This document shows, piece after piece, positions 27,615 to 36,074 of a DNA stretch of 64,000 bases; position 1 is the stretch's first letter; the number at the start of each line of letters is the position of its first letter. Position numbers and translations under genes: made by a program. The DNA lies in contig CAUJHG010000064.1 of NCBI GenBank assembly GCA_963204785.1, positions 80,023 through 144,022 on the forward strand, given 5' to 3'. Source of the stretch: Pseudomonadota bacterium. GTDB taxonomy: Bacteria; Pseudomonadota; Gammaproteobacteria; Burkholderiales; Burkholderiaceae_E. Below the pieces are notes generated by a model that saw only the letters and a program-made list of their open reading frames with translations, made no database searches and was not told where the DNA came from.

Positions 27615-29701
27615 TGGTTCACATGGAATTCCGCATCGCCGACACCTTTACCACCAGCCTGGCCCGCCTGAACGGCGATGAGCAAAAGGCCGCGAAGACC
27701 ACTGCCTTCGATTTGCAGATGGATCCTGCCGGCAACGGCATGAGTTTTCACAAGCTCGACAGAGCCAAAGACCCGAACTTCTGGTCGGTGCGCGTCAGCC
27801 GCGACATTCGCCTGATCGTCCACAAGACCGCTGGCAGTCTGCTGCTCTGCTATGTCGATCACCACGACAAGGCCTATCAATGGGCCGAGCGGCGCAAGCT
27901 GGAAGTGCACCCGACCACCGGCGCAGCTCAGCTTGTCGAGGTTCGCGAGCGTGTCGAGGAGATCCTCGTTCCGAAGTATGTCGAGGACAGCAGGCCGGCG
28001 ACGCAACAGAAGCCGAAACTGTTCGCAAAATATGCCGACGCCCAACTGCTGGCCTATGGCGTGCCGCAGGATTGGCTGGCCGACGTGAAGGCGGCGGACG
28101 AAGATTCGCTGCTGGAATTGGCCGACCACCTGCCCGGTGAGGCGGCCGAAGCCTTGCTCGAACTGGCGACCGGCGGCACGCCGGCGTTGCCGGAAGTGGC
28201 AGGCAAGGGGGCGGACCCATTCCTGCACCCGGACGCGCAACGCCGCTTCCGTGTCATGTCCGATATGGACGAGCTGGCCCGCGCGCTGGAATACCCGTGG
28301 GACAAGTGGACGGTATTCCTTCATCCGGCGCAACGCCAACTGGTCGAGCGTCATTACAACGGTGCGGCGCGTGTGTCTGGTTCGGCAGGCACGGGCAAGA
28401 CCGTGGTTGCCTTGCACCGGGCTGTGCATCTGGCGCACCAGGACGAAGATGCGCGCGTTCTGCTTTCCTCGTTTTCGGACACGTTGGCCAATGCCTTGCG
28501 CGGCAATTTGTATCGGCTGATCTGGAACACTCCCAAGCTCGGCGAACGTATCGACGTGGCCGCCATGGATGCTCTCGGCATCCGATTGTATGCGGCGGAA
28601 TTCGGCAAGCCAGTATTCGCCAGCCGTGATGAAATTTCCACGCTGCTGAAGACGGCTGCCACGCAGGTCGATGGCCTGAAAGCCAACGCTGCGTTTTTGC
28701 TGTCCGAATGGGAAGACGTGGTGGACACCTGGCAAGTGGAAAGCTGGGAGGCCTACCGCGATGCCAAGCGGCTGGGTCGCAAGACGCGCCTGCCGGAAGC
28801 GCAGCGCGCCTTGTATTGGCAGGTGTTCGCCAAGGTGAAGGAGCAATTGAAGCAGGCCGGCAAGATCACTGCGGCCGAGATGTTCTCCAAGCTGGCGGAG
28901 GCCATGCCCAAGCGCAAACATCCAGTATTCGATTACATCGTGGTGGACGAGGCACAGGACATCGGCGTGCAGCAATTGCGCTTCCTTGCGGCGATCGCCG
29001 GCGACCGCGCCAATGCCCTATTTTTTGCCGGCGATCTCGGCCAGCGCATCTTCCAGACGCCGTTCTCGTGGAAAGCCCTGGGTGTGGACGTGCGCGGTCG
29101 CTCGCGCACGCTCAATATCAATTACCGCACCTCGCATCAGATTCGCTCGCAAGCCGACCGGCTTCTCGGACCCGAGGTCTCCGATGTGGACGGAAATGTC
29201 GAAAGCCGCAAGGGCACGATTTCTGTATTCAATGGGCCAGAGCCGACCATTTGCAGCTACGCCGATGTCGAGGCGGAAAGCCAGGCCGTTGGCGTATGGT
29301 TGCAGCAATGCAGTGCCAGCGGTGTGCTGCCGCAGGAAATCGGCGTCTTCGTTCGATCCGAGAGCGAACTGTCGCGCGCACAGGCGGCAGTCAAGGCCGC
29401 AGGCTTGCAGGGGCACGTGCTCGGCAAGGACATGGCGACGGAAGAGGGCTTCGTCAGTATCACCACCATGCACTTGGCCAAGGGCATGGAATTCCGTGTA
29501 ATTGCGGTAATGGCCTGCGACGATGAAATCATCCCTTCACAGATGCGCATCGACACTGCTGCTGACGAGGCCGAACTGACCGAAATCTATAACACCGAAC
29601 GCCAGTTGCTGTACGTGGCTTGCACCCGTGCCCGCGACCAACTGCATGTGTCAGCAGTGAAACCTGAGTCGGAATTTCTGGAGGACTTACTGCAGAAGTA
29701 G
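27614..29701 (+). CDS. UvrD-like helicase with N-terminal RelE/ParE-like domain
   Basis: 695 aa. The N terminus (about 4-95) resembles RelE/ParE-fold proteins: FHKLDRAKDPNFWSVRVSRD, then IRLIVHK and LLLCYVDHHDKAYQWAERR. A linker of about 130 residues follows. The SF1A helicase core has VSGSAGTGKTVVALHRA (Walker A, about 254-270), YIVVDEAQD (motif II, about 444), INYRTSHQIR (motif IV region), TTMHLAKGMEFRVIAV (motif V) and LLYVACTRARDQLHV (motif VI). The ATG at 27614 overlaps the RT stop; a GTG at 27611 is also possible. Fusions of this kind are known among bacterial SF1 helicases. Here it closes the cassette. Confidence 0.86.
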   Translation: MVHMEFRIADTFTTSLARLNGDEQKAAKTTAFDLQMDPAGNGMSFHKLDRAKDPNFWSVRVSRDIRLIVHKTAGSLLLCYVDHHDKAYQWAERRKLEVHPTTGAAQLVEVRERVEEILVPKYVEDSRPATQQKPKLFAKYADAQLLAYGVPQDWLADVKAADEDSLLELADHLPGEAAEALLELATGGTPALPEVAGKGADPFLHPDAQRRFRVMSDMDELARALEYPWDKWTVFLHPAQRQLVERHYNGAARVSGSAGTGKTVVALHRAVHLAHQDEDARVLLSSFSDTLANALRGNLYRLIWNTPKLGERIDVAAMDALGIRLYAAEFGKPVFASRDEISTLLKTAATQVDGLKANAAFLLSEWEDVVDTWQVESWEAYRDAKRLGRKTRLPEAQRALYWQVFAKVKEQLKQAGKITAAEMFSKLAEAMPKRKHPVFDYIVVDEAQDIGVQQLRFLAAIAGDRANALFFAGDLGQRIFQTPFSWKALGVDVRGRSRTLNINYRTSHQIRSQADRLLGPEVSDVDGNVESRKGTISVFNGPEPTICSYADVEAESQAVGVWLQQCSASGVLPQEIGVFVRSESELSRAQAAVKAAGLQGHVLGKDMATEEGFVSITTMHLAKGMEFRVIAVMACDDEIIPSQMRIDTAADEAELTEIYNTERQLLYVACTRARDQLHVSAVKPESEFLEDLLQK

Positions 29702-29779
29702 CCCCACGCGTCTTGGATGAGTCTGGTGGTGACAGCGTGCCTTGGCTGTATCGCCCCAGGTATTTGCGCAGCGTGTGAC

Positions 29780-30643
29780 TTAGCTTCCCAGATAGACCGC
29801 TGTCACCTTCACCCGCTCGTGCCCAAGTTCACGACTGATCTGCTGCCGGACTTGTTGGTCGGCCAGGCGTTGTGATAGGCCGAGTTGAGCCGTGTCAGGT
29901 CCGCCTGCTGCTGGTGACTTCCACCCCGTCAATGCTTCATATCGCATCTGTGCATACCGATGCCGCAGGCCATGCATATTGCTCAGGCCCGCAGCCTTGC
30001 ACTGCCCATCGTAGACGTGCCGTTGCTGGATGTAGGTCTTGTTTGCCGGGATCAATGCCCCTGCGCCCGCCAGACGGTGTGCAGCCTGGAGCGCGTCGCG
30101 TTGCTGTGTTGTTGTGATGGGCACAGTTCGCTCCCGGCCGCCCTTGGTCCACGATCCCTTGAGGGCGATGTGATCGCCCCGATCTGCGTAAATGGGCTGG
30201 AACTTGATCGCTTCCTCCCGACGTAATCCGAAGGCGGCCTGTAGCTGAAGGCTCATGCGCACGTGGACATCGGTAATCTGTTCAAGACCTGTGCCCAGTT
30301 CTTGGGCCTTGCTGATGTTGGTCACATAGCGGCGCTCGGCCACGCCGAGTTGCGTGTTGTCCGCCGGCAAAACGCCAGCCTTGCCGATCTTCTCGGCCCA
30401 CCAGCGCAGGTGAGAGAGCCGATTCTTGATGGTGCCCGACGATAAACCTTCGCCTTGCCAGCGTTCCAGTAGTGCCTGGACGTGCTTGCCCTTGAGAGAC
30501 GAAGCTTTCATCTGCCGGAAACCGGCCTCGCGCAGTTGACGCGCGGCCAGCGACAGCGAACGCATCCGGTCAGCCTGCGTGTTGTGACTGCCGTCACGGT
30601 TGCGCTGGCAAAGCTGCCGCAGGGTATAGGTCAAGTCGTCCAT
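29780..30643 (-). CDS. ICE-type integrase-domain protein (tyrosine recombinase)
   Basis: 287 aa. It matches the small phage-integrase N-terminal SAM plus integrase-domain proteins carried inside SPI-7/ICEclc-like elements. Catalytic-domain residues are visible: AFGLRREEAIKFQ (Arg), MHGLRHRYAQMR (H-x-x-R) and ELGHERVKVTAVYLGS at the C terminus (H and Tyr). The start ATG at 30643 (MDDLTYTLRQLCQRNRDGS) is chosen because the N terminus matches that family. It faces the cassette and is convergent with the helicase gene. It is probably not the island's own integrase, since the P4-type enzyme sits next to attL. Confidence 0.8.
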   Translation of the reverse strand: MDDLTYTLRQLCQRNRDGSHNTQADRMRSLSLAARQLREAGFRQMKASSLKGKHVQALLERWQGEGLSSGTIKNRLSHLRWWAEKIGKAGVLPADNTQLGVAERRYVTNISKAQELGTGLEQITDVHVRMSLQLQAAFGLRREEAIKFQPIYADRGDHIALKGSWTKGGRERTVPITTTQQRDALQAAHRLAGAGALIPANKTYIQQRHVYDGQCKAAGLSNMHGLRHRYAQMRYEALTGWKSPAAGGPDTAQLGLSQRLADQQVRQQISRELGHERVKVTAVYLGS

Positions 30644-31244
30644 CTTCCGGCCTCCAAGCAAAGTGCCGTGCTGCGTTGTCCTGAAAATCAATGGTTAGTG
30701 TTGGTGCCAGCTCGCCAAGGCGAGATCCCGTTAGGGCAAGGGCATGGTGTTCAGGAGACACCAAAGCCTCGAATGAGGCGTCCGTCTTGCTCCCTGCTGG
30801 AAGCCCGGACGGAGGTACTACCAGACGAAAGTGATGCGAACGTGGACGAGTCCTCCTATGAAGTGAGTGGGATGAGAAATGCAGCGGCAGCCCGGTGCGT
30901 TGCGCACAGGCAATTGCCGCAAAGGACAGTGCGCCAGGCGGCGCGGTAGGGATGAGTTCAAACAGACGAAGAAGGCTCCGCCCTGGGTAGGGCCGGTATG
31001 CGGTCGGAGCCTGGGCATACCTGGGGTGGTTCCGCCCTGACGGGCCAGCGCTTGCGGGAACCTGCGCTGTTGGGGTTGCCGATGTACGAAGCCCATCGGT
31101 CTTGGCGACTGCCCGGTCAGTGTAGGGCGGCCATCATCATGTCAGCCGCACGCAATAGGATTCGGTATTCGCCCGCATTGTTGCTGGCGTGAGCGGGGGC
31201 GTCACTGCGGCGTGCAGTGACGCCCCGTTTCGCGGCAGCATTTA
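30644..31244. other. 600-bp non-coding region with hairpins
   Basis: No convincing gene. It contains GGCTCCG / CGGAGCC (30974-30980 with 31005-31011) and GGTTCC / GGAACC (31028-31033 with 31057-31062), which share the repeated core GG(C/T)TCCGCCCTG, and a very strong hairpin at 31196-31226. Lying between two ICE-type genes, it could hold an origin, a structured RNA or a regulatory region. Confidence 0.5.
31196..31226 (-). terminator. perfect 13-bp hairpin after the STY4528-like gene
   Basis: GGGGCGTCACTGC and its exact reverse complement around a 5-nt loop (GGCGT), 19 nt beyond the stop of the replication gene. There is no T-run on the minus strand and only GTTT on the plus strand, so it may act as a terminator for the minus-strand gene or as a structural or binding element. 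Confidence 0.5.
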
Positions 31245-32402
31245 CTACGCAGGATGCGGCTGCCATCCCCTGGCCTGCATTGCCTGCGCTGCGATGTCTC
31301 CAGCGTTCGTCGAGGCGTTCATGATCTTGCGGATGTTAGCGATGTGCGCCAGGGCGGTTTCACGCGATGCCGGTTGCGCCGTCGGTTCAGGGCGGTGTTC
31401 GGTGCGTGGCACACCAGCAGGCCGATTTTCGGCAGGCCGTGCGGCGGCAGATGTCTCCTTACGACCTGCCCACAAGCGGAACTCGCCCGCAAAGACGCGC
31501 TTCACCAAGGCGAAGAAGTAGGCCACGACATTGCGCACGGTGCCGCTCTGGCTGCGTGCCTGCAACTCGTCGAGCACTTCCTGGCGATGCTGCGGCGGCA
31601 GCCGCCGCAAGGCGGCCTGCACGTCCTTTTGCTGGTCTGCCTGGGCATTGCTCAGGCAGGGCGGCAAGCTCAACGGCCGCGATGCGGGATCGCTGTTTTC
31701 TTCGCGCGCGCGGTACGTACGTTCTTTTTTATACATATACGTCTTATACGTACTGTCCTGCTCAGCCGTCATGTGGCGAGCGTATTCGGTCTGTTGCGGA
31801 ACAAGCGTGCTGCCAGCGGAATCGCCAGACAATGGCATTGGGTCGGCTGCCTCGCTCGACGGCGACGGCGGCGTAGGGGGGGAATCATCGTCATTGTGGC
31901 GCTGATCGTGCGTCGCAATGGAAGCGGCTTCAGGTGCCTGTGCCAGCGTTGCCTGAATGTGAATGGCCACCCGATCCACCTGGTTGTTTTCGTGGCCGAT
32001 GGAGACTTGCAGAAGCGCGGACAGACTGGCATCAAGCGCGCAGGCTTGTTGGAAGTCCAGGGTGCTTTCGTGAACTTGATACAGCTCGCTGAGCACGTGG
32101 CCGGTCAGAGGGTCGCGGTGCTGACCCACCAGACTGATCCAGCCCGTCAGCCGAAGCACGACGAGAACACGCCAAGCCGTCTCATACCCGGCCCGCTGCC
32201 CCAGTGGGGTAGAGGTGAGATAGCGGCGCAACTGCCCCAGATTCGCCAGTGGGCTGATGCCATCCGCAGAACGCAGCATGCGCAGCACCTGCCAGCCATT
32301 GCGCTCCAATGGCGTGAGGCGAGCATCGAGCATGAGCGAGGCCGGCGTGGTGAACAGGGTGTCTTGCCACAGCGGGTTGTGGCGGGTGTGATGGTCTGCC
32401 AT
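31245..32402 (-). CDS. STY4528-like pathogenicity-island replication protein
   Basis: 385 aa. The N-terminal ~140 residues (MADHHTRHNPLWQDTLFTTP, LTPLERNGWQVLRMLR, YETAWRVLVVLRLTGWISLV, then QHRDPLTGHVLSELYQVH) look like a winged-helix region of the STY4528 family found in SPI-7, PAPI-1 and ICEclc-like elements. A low-complexity Ser/Pro/Asp linker and a basic C-terminal region follow. Family assignment is by recognition, without alignment. The start ATG at 32402 leaves an upstream region with the right-arm repeats. It suggests the island derives from, or is mobilised with, an ICE. Confidence 0.65.
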   Translation of the reverse strand: MADHHTRHNPLWQDTLFTTPASLMLDARLTPLERNGWQVLRMLRSADGISPLANLGQLRRYLTSTPLGQRAGYETAWRVLVVLRLTGWISLVGQHRDPLTGHVLSELYQVHESTLDFQQACALDASLSALLQVSIGHENNQVDRVAIHIQATLAQAPEAASIATHDQRHNDDDSPPTPPSPSSEAADPMPLSGDSAGSTLVPQQTEYARHMTAEQDSTYKTYMYKKERTYRAREENSDPASRPLSLPPCLSNAQADQQKDVQAALRRLPPQHRQEVLDELQARSQSGTVRNVVAYFFALVKRVFAGEFRLWAGRKETSAAARPAENRPAGVPRTEHRPEPTAQPASRETALAHIANIRKIMNASTNAGDIAAQAMQARGWQPHPA

Positions 32403-32679
32403 GAGAGTTCTCCAAGGTCTGGGCCACAGCGGCCCGTTCCCCTGCATCTCATCGCGTACCGTTCCATGCGTCAGCCAACAATGCGGTCTGCGCCATACCC
32501 GTTTTATTTGGCAGGTGCCGCGCTGGCACCGGCATCCAGACTGATTTATCATCCGGATACCCCTATGGGGGTACAACTGGGGGTATTTCCAGCGATTCCC
32601 GCAAAGCCCGCGACGCGATTTCCCCGCGAAACCTAGCGTTCACGGCACTTTGCCGACCGATCAACATTTAAACGTGTGA
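32403..32679. other. right-end non-coding region of the island
   Basis: No gene seen. It contains the GGTGCC / GGCACC inverted repeat near 32515-32530, the right-arm GGGGGTA motifs, and an AT-rich stretch just before attR. Confidence 0.6.
32558..32586 (+). repeat. right arm-type GGGGGTA motifs
   Basis: GGGGGTA at 32567 and 32579, 12 bp apart as at the left end, preceded by an inverted TACCCC at 32558 that forms TACCCC-TAT-GGGGGTA. Probable arm-type integrase sites about 100 bp inside attR. Confidence 0.6.
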
Positions 32680-32690
32680 TCAACGTCTGA
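32680..32690 (+). other. attR core repeat
   Basis: TCAACGTCTGA, identical to the last 11 bp of ychF at 14600-14610. GC-rich chromosomal sequence resumes directly after it. Confidence 0.7.
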
Positions 32691-32807
32691 GCATCCTCCG
32701 CAACCCAGGCACCGGTCGCCCCCCTGCCCGGTCCCGGGTTCGTGAGGCGTCCCGATCGGGAGCGTCGAGCTCGCCTCTGCGCTGCCTGGCGACCCGGACC
32801 GGCTTCA

Positions 32808-33557
32808 TCAGTACATGTGCTGGCCACCGTTCATGGCCACGTTGGCGCCGGTCATGAAGCCCGCCTGCTCGCTGGCAATGAAGGCGACCAGGGCAGCGAT
32901 TTCCTCGGGCTGCCCCAGCCGGCCGAGCGGAATGCCGGCAACGATCTGCTGGACCACACTCTCGGGCATGGCGGTCACCATCTGGGTGGCGAGATAGCCG
33001 GGCGACACGGTGTTGACCGTGATGCCCTTGCGGGCGACTTCCTGCGCCAGGGCCTTGGTGAAGCCGTGAACGCCAGCCTTGGCTGCGGAATAGTTGGTCT
33101 GGCCGAACTGGCCCTTGCTGCCGTTGACCGAGGCGATGTTGATGATGCGCCCCCAGCCGCGTTCCAGCAGGCCGTCGATGAACTGCTTCGTGACGTTGAA
33201 CATCGAATCCAGGTTCACTCGCAGCACCGCGTCCCAGTTCTCCTTGCTGAGCTTGCGAAACGTCGCGTCACGGGTGATGCCGGCGTTGTTCACCAGGATG
33301 TCGACGGCGTGGCCGTCGGCGCGGATGCGTTCGCCCATGCGCTCGCAGGAAGCGGAATCGGCGACGTCCACGTGGTAGTCGGCGAAGGTGTAGCCCGCTT
33401 CGGCCTGCTCTGCGAGCCAGGCCGCCGCGGCCTCCTCGCTTCGTCCATGCGTCACCAGGACGACGTGGCCCGCGTCGTGCAGGGTGCGGGCGATCGCCTC
33501 GCCCAGGCCGCCCATGCCTCCGGTCACCAGCGCGGTGCGCCGTGTCGATGTATTCAT
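32808..33557 (-). CDS. phaB: acetoacetyl-CoA reductase
   Basis: NADPH-dependent SDR that makes (R)-3-hydroxybutyryl-CoA for polyhydroxyalkanoate synthesis. 249 aa. Cofactor loop TGGMGGLGEA (about 12-21), NNAG, and the active site SVNGSKGQFGQTNYSAAKAG with Ser, Tyr and Lys in place. FRKLSKENWDAVLRVNLDSMFNVTK and the C-terminal GGQHMY are typical of PhaB rather than FabG. An AAAGGAG Shine-Dalgarno stands 8 nt before the ATG. No phaA or phaC lies next to it in this window. It is the first chromosomal gene after attR. Confidence 0.92.
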   Translation of the reverse strand: MNTSTRRTALVTGGMGGLGEAIARTLHDAGHVVLVTHGRSEEAAAAWLAEQAEAGYTFADYHVDVADSASCERMGERIRADGHAVDILVNNAGITRDATFRKLSKENWDAVLRVNLDSMFNVTKQFIDGLLERGWGRIINIASVNGSKGQFGQTNYSAAKAGVHGFTKALAQEVARKGITVNTVSPGYLATQMVTAMPESVVQQIVAGIPLGRLGQPEEIAALVAFIASEQAGFMTGANVAMNGGQHMY

Positions 33558-33695
33558 GCCTGATGCTCCTTTCTGTCAGGTGATTGTCGTGGATTCGCAT
33601 CTGGCGGGCTGCCAGGCCGCAGCAGCCCGCCGAATCGGATCGCCCGATCACAAATGCTATCTTCCCGCCCGACCCCCGACCGAGACTTTCCCGCC

Positions 33696-36002
33696 ATGAC
33701 ACTCCCGCCGAGGACCGCGCGCCGCACGGAAGCGCCGCGCCATGCAGTCACAACCCTGAGCCTGGCCCTTGCCCTGGCCTGCGCGCAGGCAGGCACTGCG
33801 CGGGCGCAGGCGCCCTCGCCCTCCGAAGGCCACGCGACCCTGCCCGCAGTCGTGGTCAGCGGCGCGCGCCACGAACACGCAGTGGACGATCTGCCGATGT
33901 CGGCCGACATCGTCAGCGAGGAGGCGCTGCGCGACCAGCAGAGCCGCACGCTGCGCCAGGCGCTGCAGGATCTGCCGAACACCGAGGTGCGCAGCACCCC
34001 GGCAAGGCTGGCAGTGGGCGCGGCCTCCAGCGCCTTCGCGCGCGACGGCAACATGGGCGTGCAGATCCGCGGACTGGGCGGCAACCGCGTCCTGATGACC
34101 GTGGACGGCATCCGGATGCCGCGCAGCTACGTGTCGCGCTCGGCGATGTTCGACCGCGAGTACCTGTCGCTGGACCTGTTCAAGCGCGTCGAACTGATCC
34201 GCGGCCCCGCCTCGGCCCTGTACGGCGGCGACGGAATGGCCGGCGTGATCAACTTCGTCACCCACGATCCGATCGACTTCCTCGCCGGCGCAGCAGGTGC
34301 GCCCCCCAGGACCCTGGGCGGGCGCGTCGCGCTGGGCTGGAGCGAAGAGGACCGCGGCGTCACCGCCAGCGGCACCATCGCGGGCAAGGCCAGCGACAGA
34401 CTGCAGTGGATGATCACCGCGTCCGGGCGCCGGGCCCACGAGGTCGAGACCATGGGCAGCAACGACGCGCGCGACAACAACCGCACGCAGGCCGACCCGA
34501 TGGACAGCCACGATGCGAACGTCCTGGGCAAGGTGGTGCTGCGTCCGGACGCCACCCAGCGGCACACCTTCACCTTCGAGCACACGCGCAAGAAGCAGGA
34601 GTTCGACCTGCTCAGCAGCCGCGCGCCCGCGCCCACCCGACCCACCGACATCCTCGACGAATTCGCCGACAGCACCATCAAGCGCGAGCGCCTGGCCTGG
34701 GATGGCCGCTTCGGCGTGAAGACCGGCTGGGCCGACCACCTGCGCGTGGTGCTGTCCGCGCAGCGCGCGAGCTCGCACCGCATCGGCCACAGCTTCCTGA
34801 ACAACGGCACGCACCGCATCCGCGACAATTTCTACGAGGAGAACACCTGGCAGCTGGGGCTGCAGGCCGACAAGGTCCTGCGCCATGGGGAGTGGGCGCA
34901 CCGACTGGTCTACGGCCTGGACTACGTGCGCAACGACATCACCAACCTGTACGACGGGCAGGCGCCGCTGGCGCCGGAAGTCTTCCCGCTCAAGCGCTTC
35001 CCCGACACCCGTGAGAGCACTGCCGGCCTGTACCTGCAGGACGAGAGCATCTTCGGCAACTGGACGATCACTCCCGGGGTGCGCGTCGAGCGCTTCGCGA
35101 TCGACGTGCAGAACCAGGACCTGTACTTCCCGCCCGCCCCCGAGCCGGCGCGATCGAAGTCCGGGTCGGCCTTCCTGCCTAAGCTGGGGCTGCTGTACCG
35201 CGCAACGCCCCAGTGGAGCGTGTTCGGCCAGTACTCCACCGGCTACCGCGCGCCCGAGGCCGGACAGGTCAACGACCGCTTCCGGGCCCAGGCCGCACTG
35301 CCCGGAGTGGGCATCGTCGACAACTTCATCATCGCCAACCCGGACCTGAAGCCCGAGCGCAGCCGCGGCGTGGAACTCGGCGTGCGCGGACGCATGCAGC
35401 GCCTGAGCATCGACGGCGTCGCCTTTGCCAACCGCTACTCCAACCTGATCGAGGATGCGCGGCTGATCTCCCGGACCCCGACCCAGCAGGTGTTCCAGAC
35501 GGTCAACATCGACCGCGCCCGCATCCACGGCTTCGAGCTCAAGGGGATCTACGACTGGGGCCTGGTCGCCGAGGGGCGCGTGCGCAGCTCCTTCGCCTAC
35601 GGCCGGACCTGGGGCAGGGACAAGACCAGCGGCGCGCCGCTGAACTCGGTCTCGCCCGCGCAACTGTGGCTGGGTCTGCGCTACGACCGGCCGATGTGGG
35701 GGGCCTACGCCGACCTGCGCCATCAGTGGGCCAAGAAGGACCGCGACATCGACCTGGTCTCGATCGGCAACAGCAAGGCCGACACGACCCAGTTCGCCAC
35801 GCCCTCGTCGACCACCCTGGATCTCGGCGCCCAGTGGCGCCCGCGCAGGGACCTGCGCGTGAACCTCGCGGTGAACAACGTCACCAACCGCAAGTACTGG
35901 CACTGGGCCGACGTCTACGGCGTGGCCGCCAACTCGATCGCGATCGATGCCTACTCGCAGCCGGGGCGCAACCTGAAGATCTCGATGATCATGGACTTCT
36001 GA
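33696..36002 (+). CDS. TonB-dependent receptor, hemoglobin/transferrin-type
   Basis: 768-aa outer-membrane barrel. Signal peptide (HAVTTLSLALALACAQAGTARAQA), plug domain (VVVSGARHEH, LPNTEVRS, VQIRGLGGNRVLMTVDGIR, ELIRGPASALYGGDGMAGVINF), then a 22-strand-type barrel ending in the aromatic LKISMIMDF. YRAPEAGQVNDRFR and NPDLKPERS in the barrel fit the hemoglobin/transferrin/lactoferrin receptor family, so heme or a heme protein is a plausible ligand. The start at 33696 gives a proper signal peptide. No clear Fur box was seen upstream, and no heme-transport genes adjoin it. Confidence 0.85.
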   Translation: MTLPPRTARRTEAPRHAVTTLSLALALACAQAGTARAQAPSPSEGHATLPAVVVSGARHEHAVDDLPMSADIVSEEALRDQQSRTLRQALQDLPNTEVRSTPARLAVGAASSAFARDGNMGVQIRGLGGNRVLMTVDGIRMPRSYVSRSAMFDREYLSLDLFKRVELIRGPASALYGGDGMAGVINFVTHDPIDFLAGAAGAPPRTLGGRVALGWSEEDRGVTASGTIAGKASDRLQWMITASGRRAHEVETMGSNDARDNNRTQADPMDSHDANVLGKVVLRPDATQRHTFTFEHTRKKQEFDLLSSRAPAPTRPTDILDEFADSTIKRERLAWDGRFGVKTGWADHLRVVLSAQRASSHRIGHSFLNNGTHRIRDNFYEENTWQLGLQADKVLRHGEWAHRLVYGLDYVRNDITNLYDGQAPLAPEVFPLKRFPDTRESTAGLYLQDESIFGNWTITPGVRVERFAIDVQNQDLYFPPAPEPARSKSGSAFLPKLGLLYRATPQWSVFGQYSTGYRAPEAGQVNDRFRAQAALPGVGIVDNFIIANPDLKPERSRGVELGVRGRMQRLSIDGVAFANRYSNLIEDARLISRTPTQQVFQTVNIDRARIHGFELKGIYDWGLVAEGRVRSSFAYGRTWGRDKTSGAPLNSVSPAQLWLGLRYDRPMWGAYADLRHQWAKKDRDIDLVSIGNSKADTTQFATPSSTTLDLGAQWRPRRDLRVNLAVNNVTNRKYWHWADVYGVAANSIAIDAYSQPGRNLKISMIMDF

Positions 36003-36074
36003 AGCAGGCCGACCCGTGCAGGCAGCCCGCGTCCGGCGCGGGCGACGCCGCCCCGGTCGCCTGCAGCGGACCGG

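Noticed and set aside
30818..31096. 92-codon minus-strand frame in the hairpin region
   Set aside because: No Shine-Dalgarno, no recognisable domain, and it spans the inverted repeats; treated as non-coding.
14807..32690. CRISPR array in the island
   Set aside because: No regularly spaced direct repeats with unique spacers were seen; the repeats present are operators, att arms and IS ends.
32691..32807. tRNA gene at the right island end
   Set aside because: The GC-rich stretch contains GGTTCG-like bits but no cloverleaf; the att site is explained by ychF.
33558..33695. Fur box before the TonB-dependent receptor
   Set aside because: No convincing match to the GATAATGATAATCATTATC-type palindrome could be found in the gap.
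33657..35903. 748-codon minus-strand frame
   Set aside because: Antisense of the TonB-dependent receptor; repetitive V/A/G/R composition.
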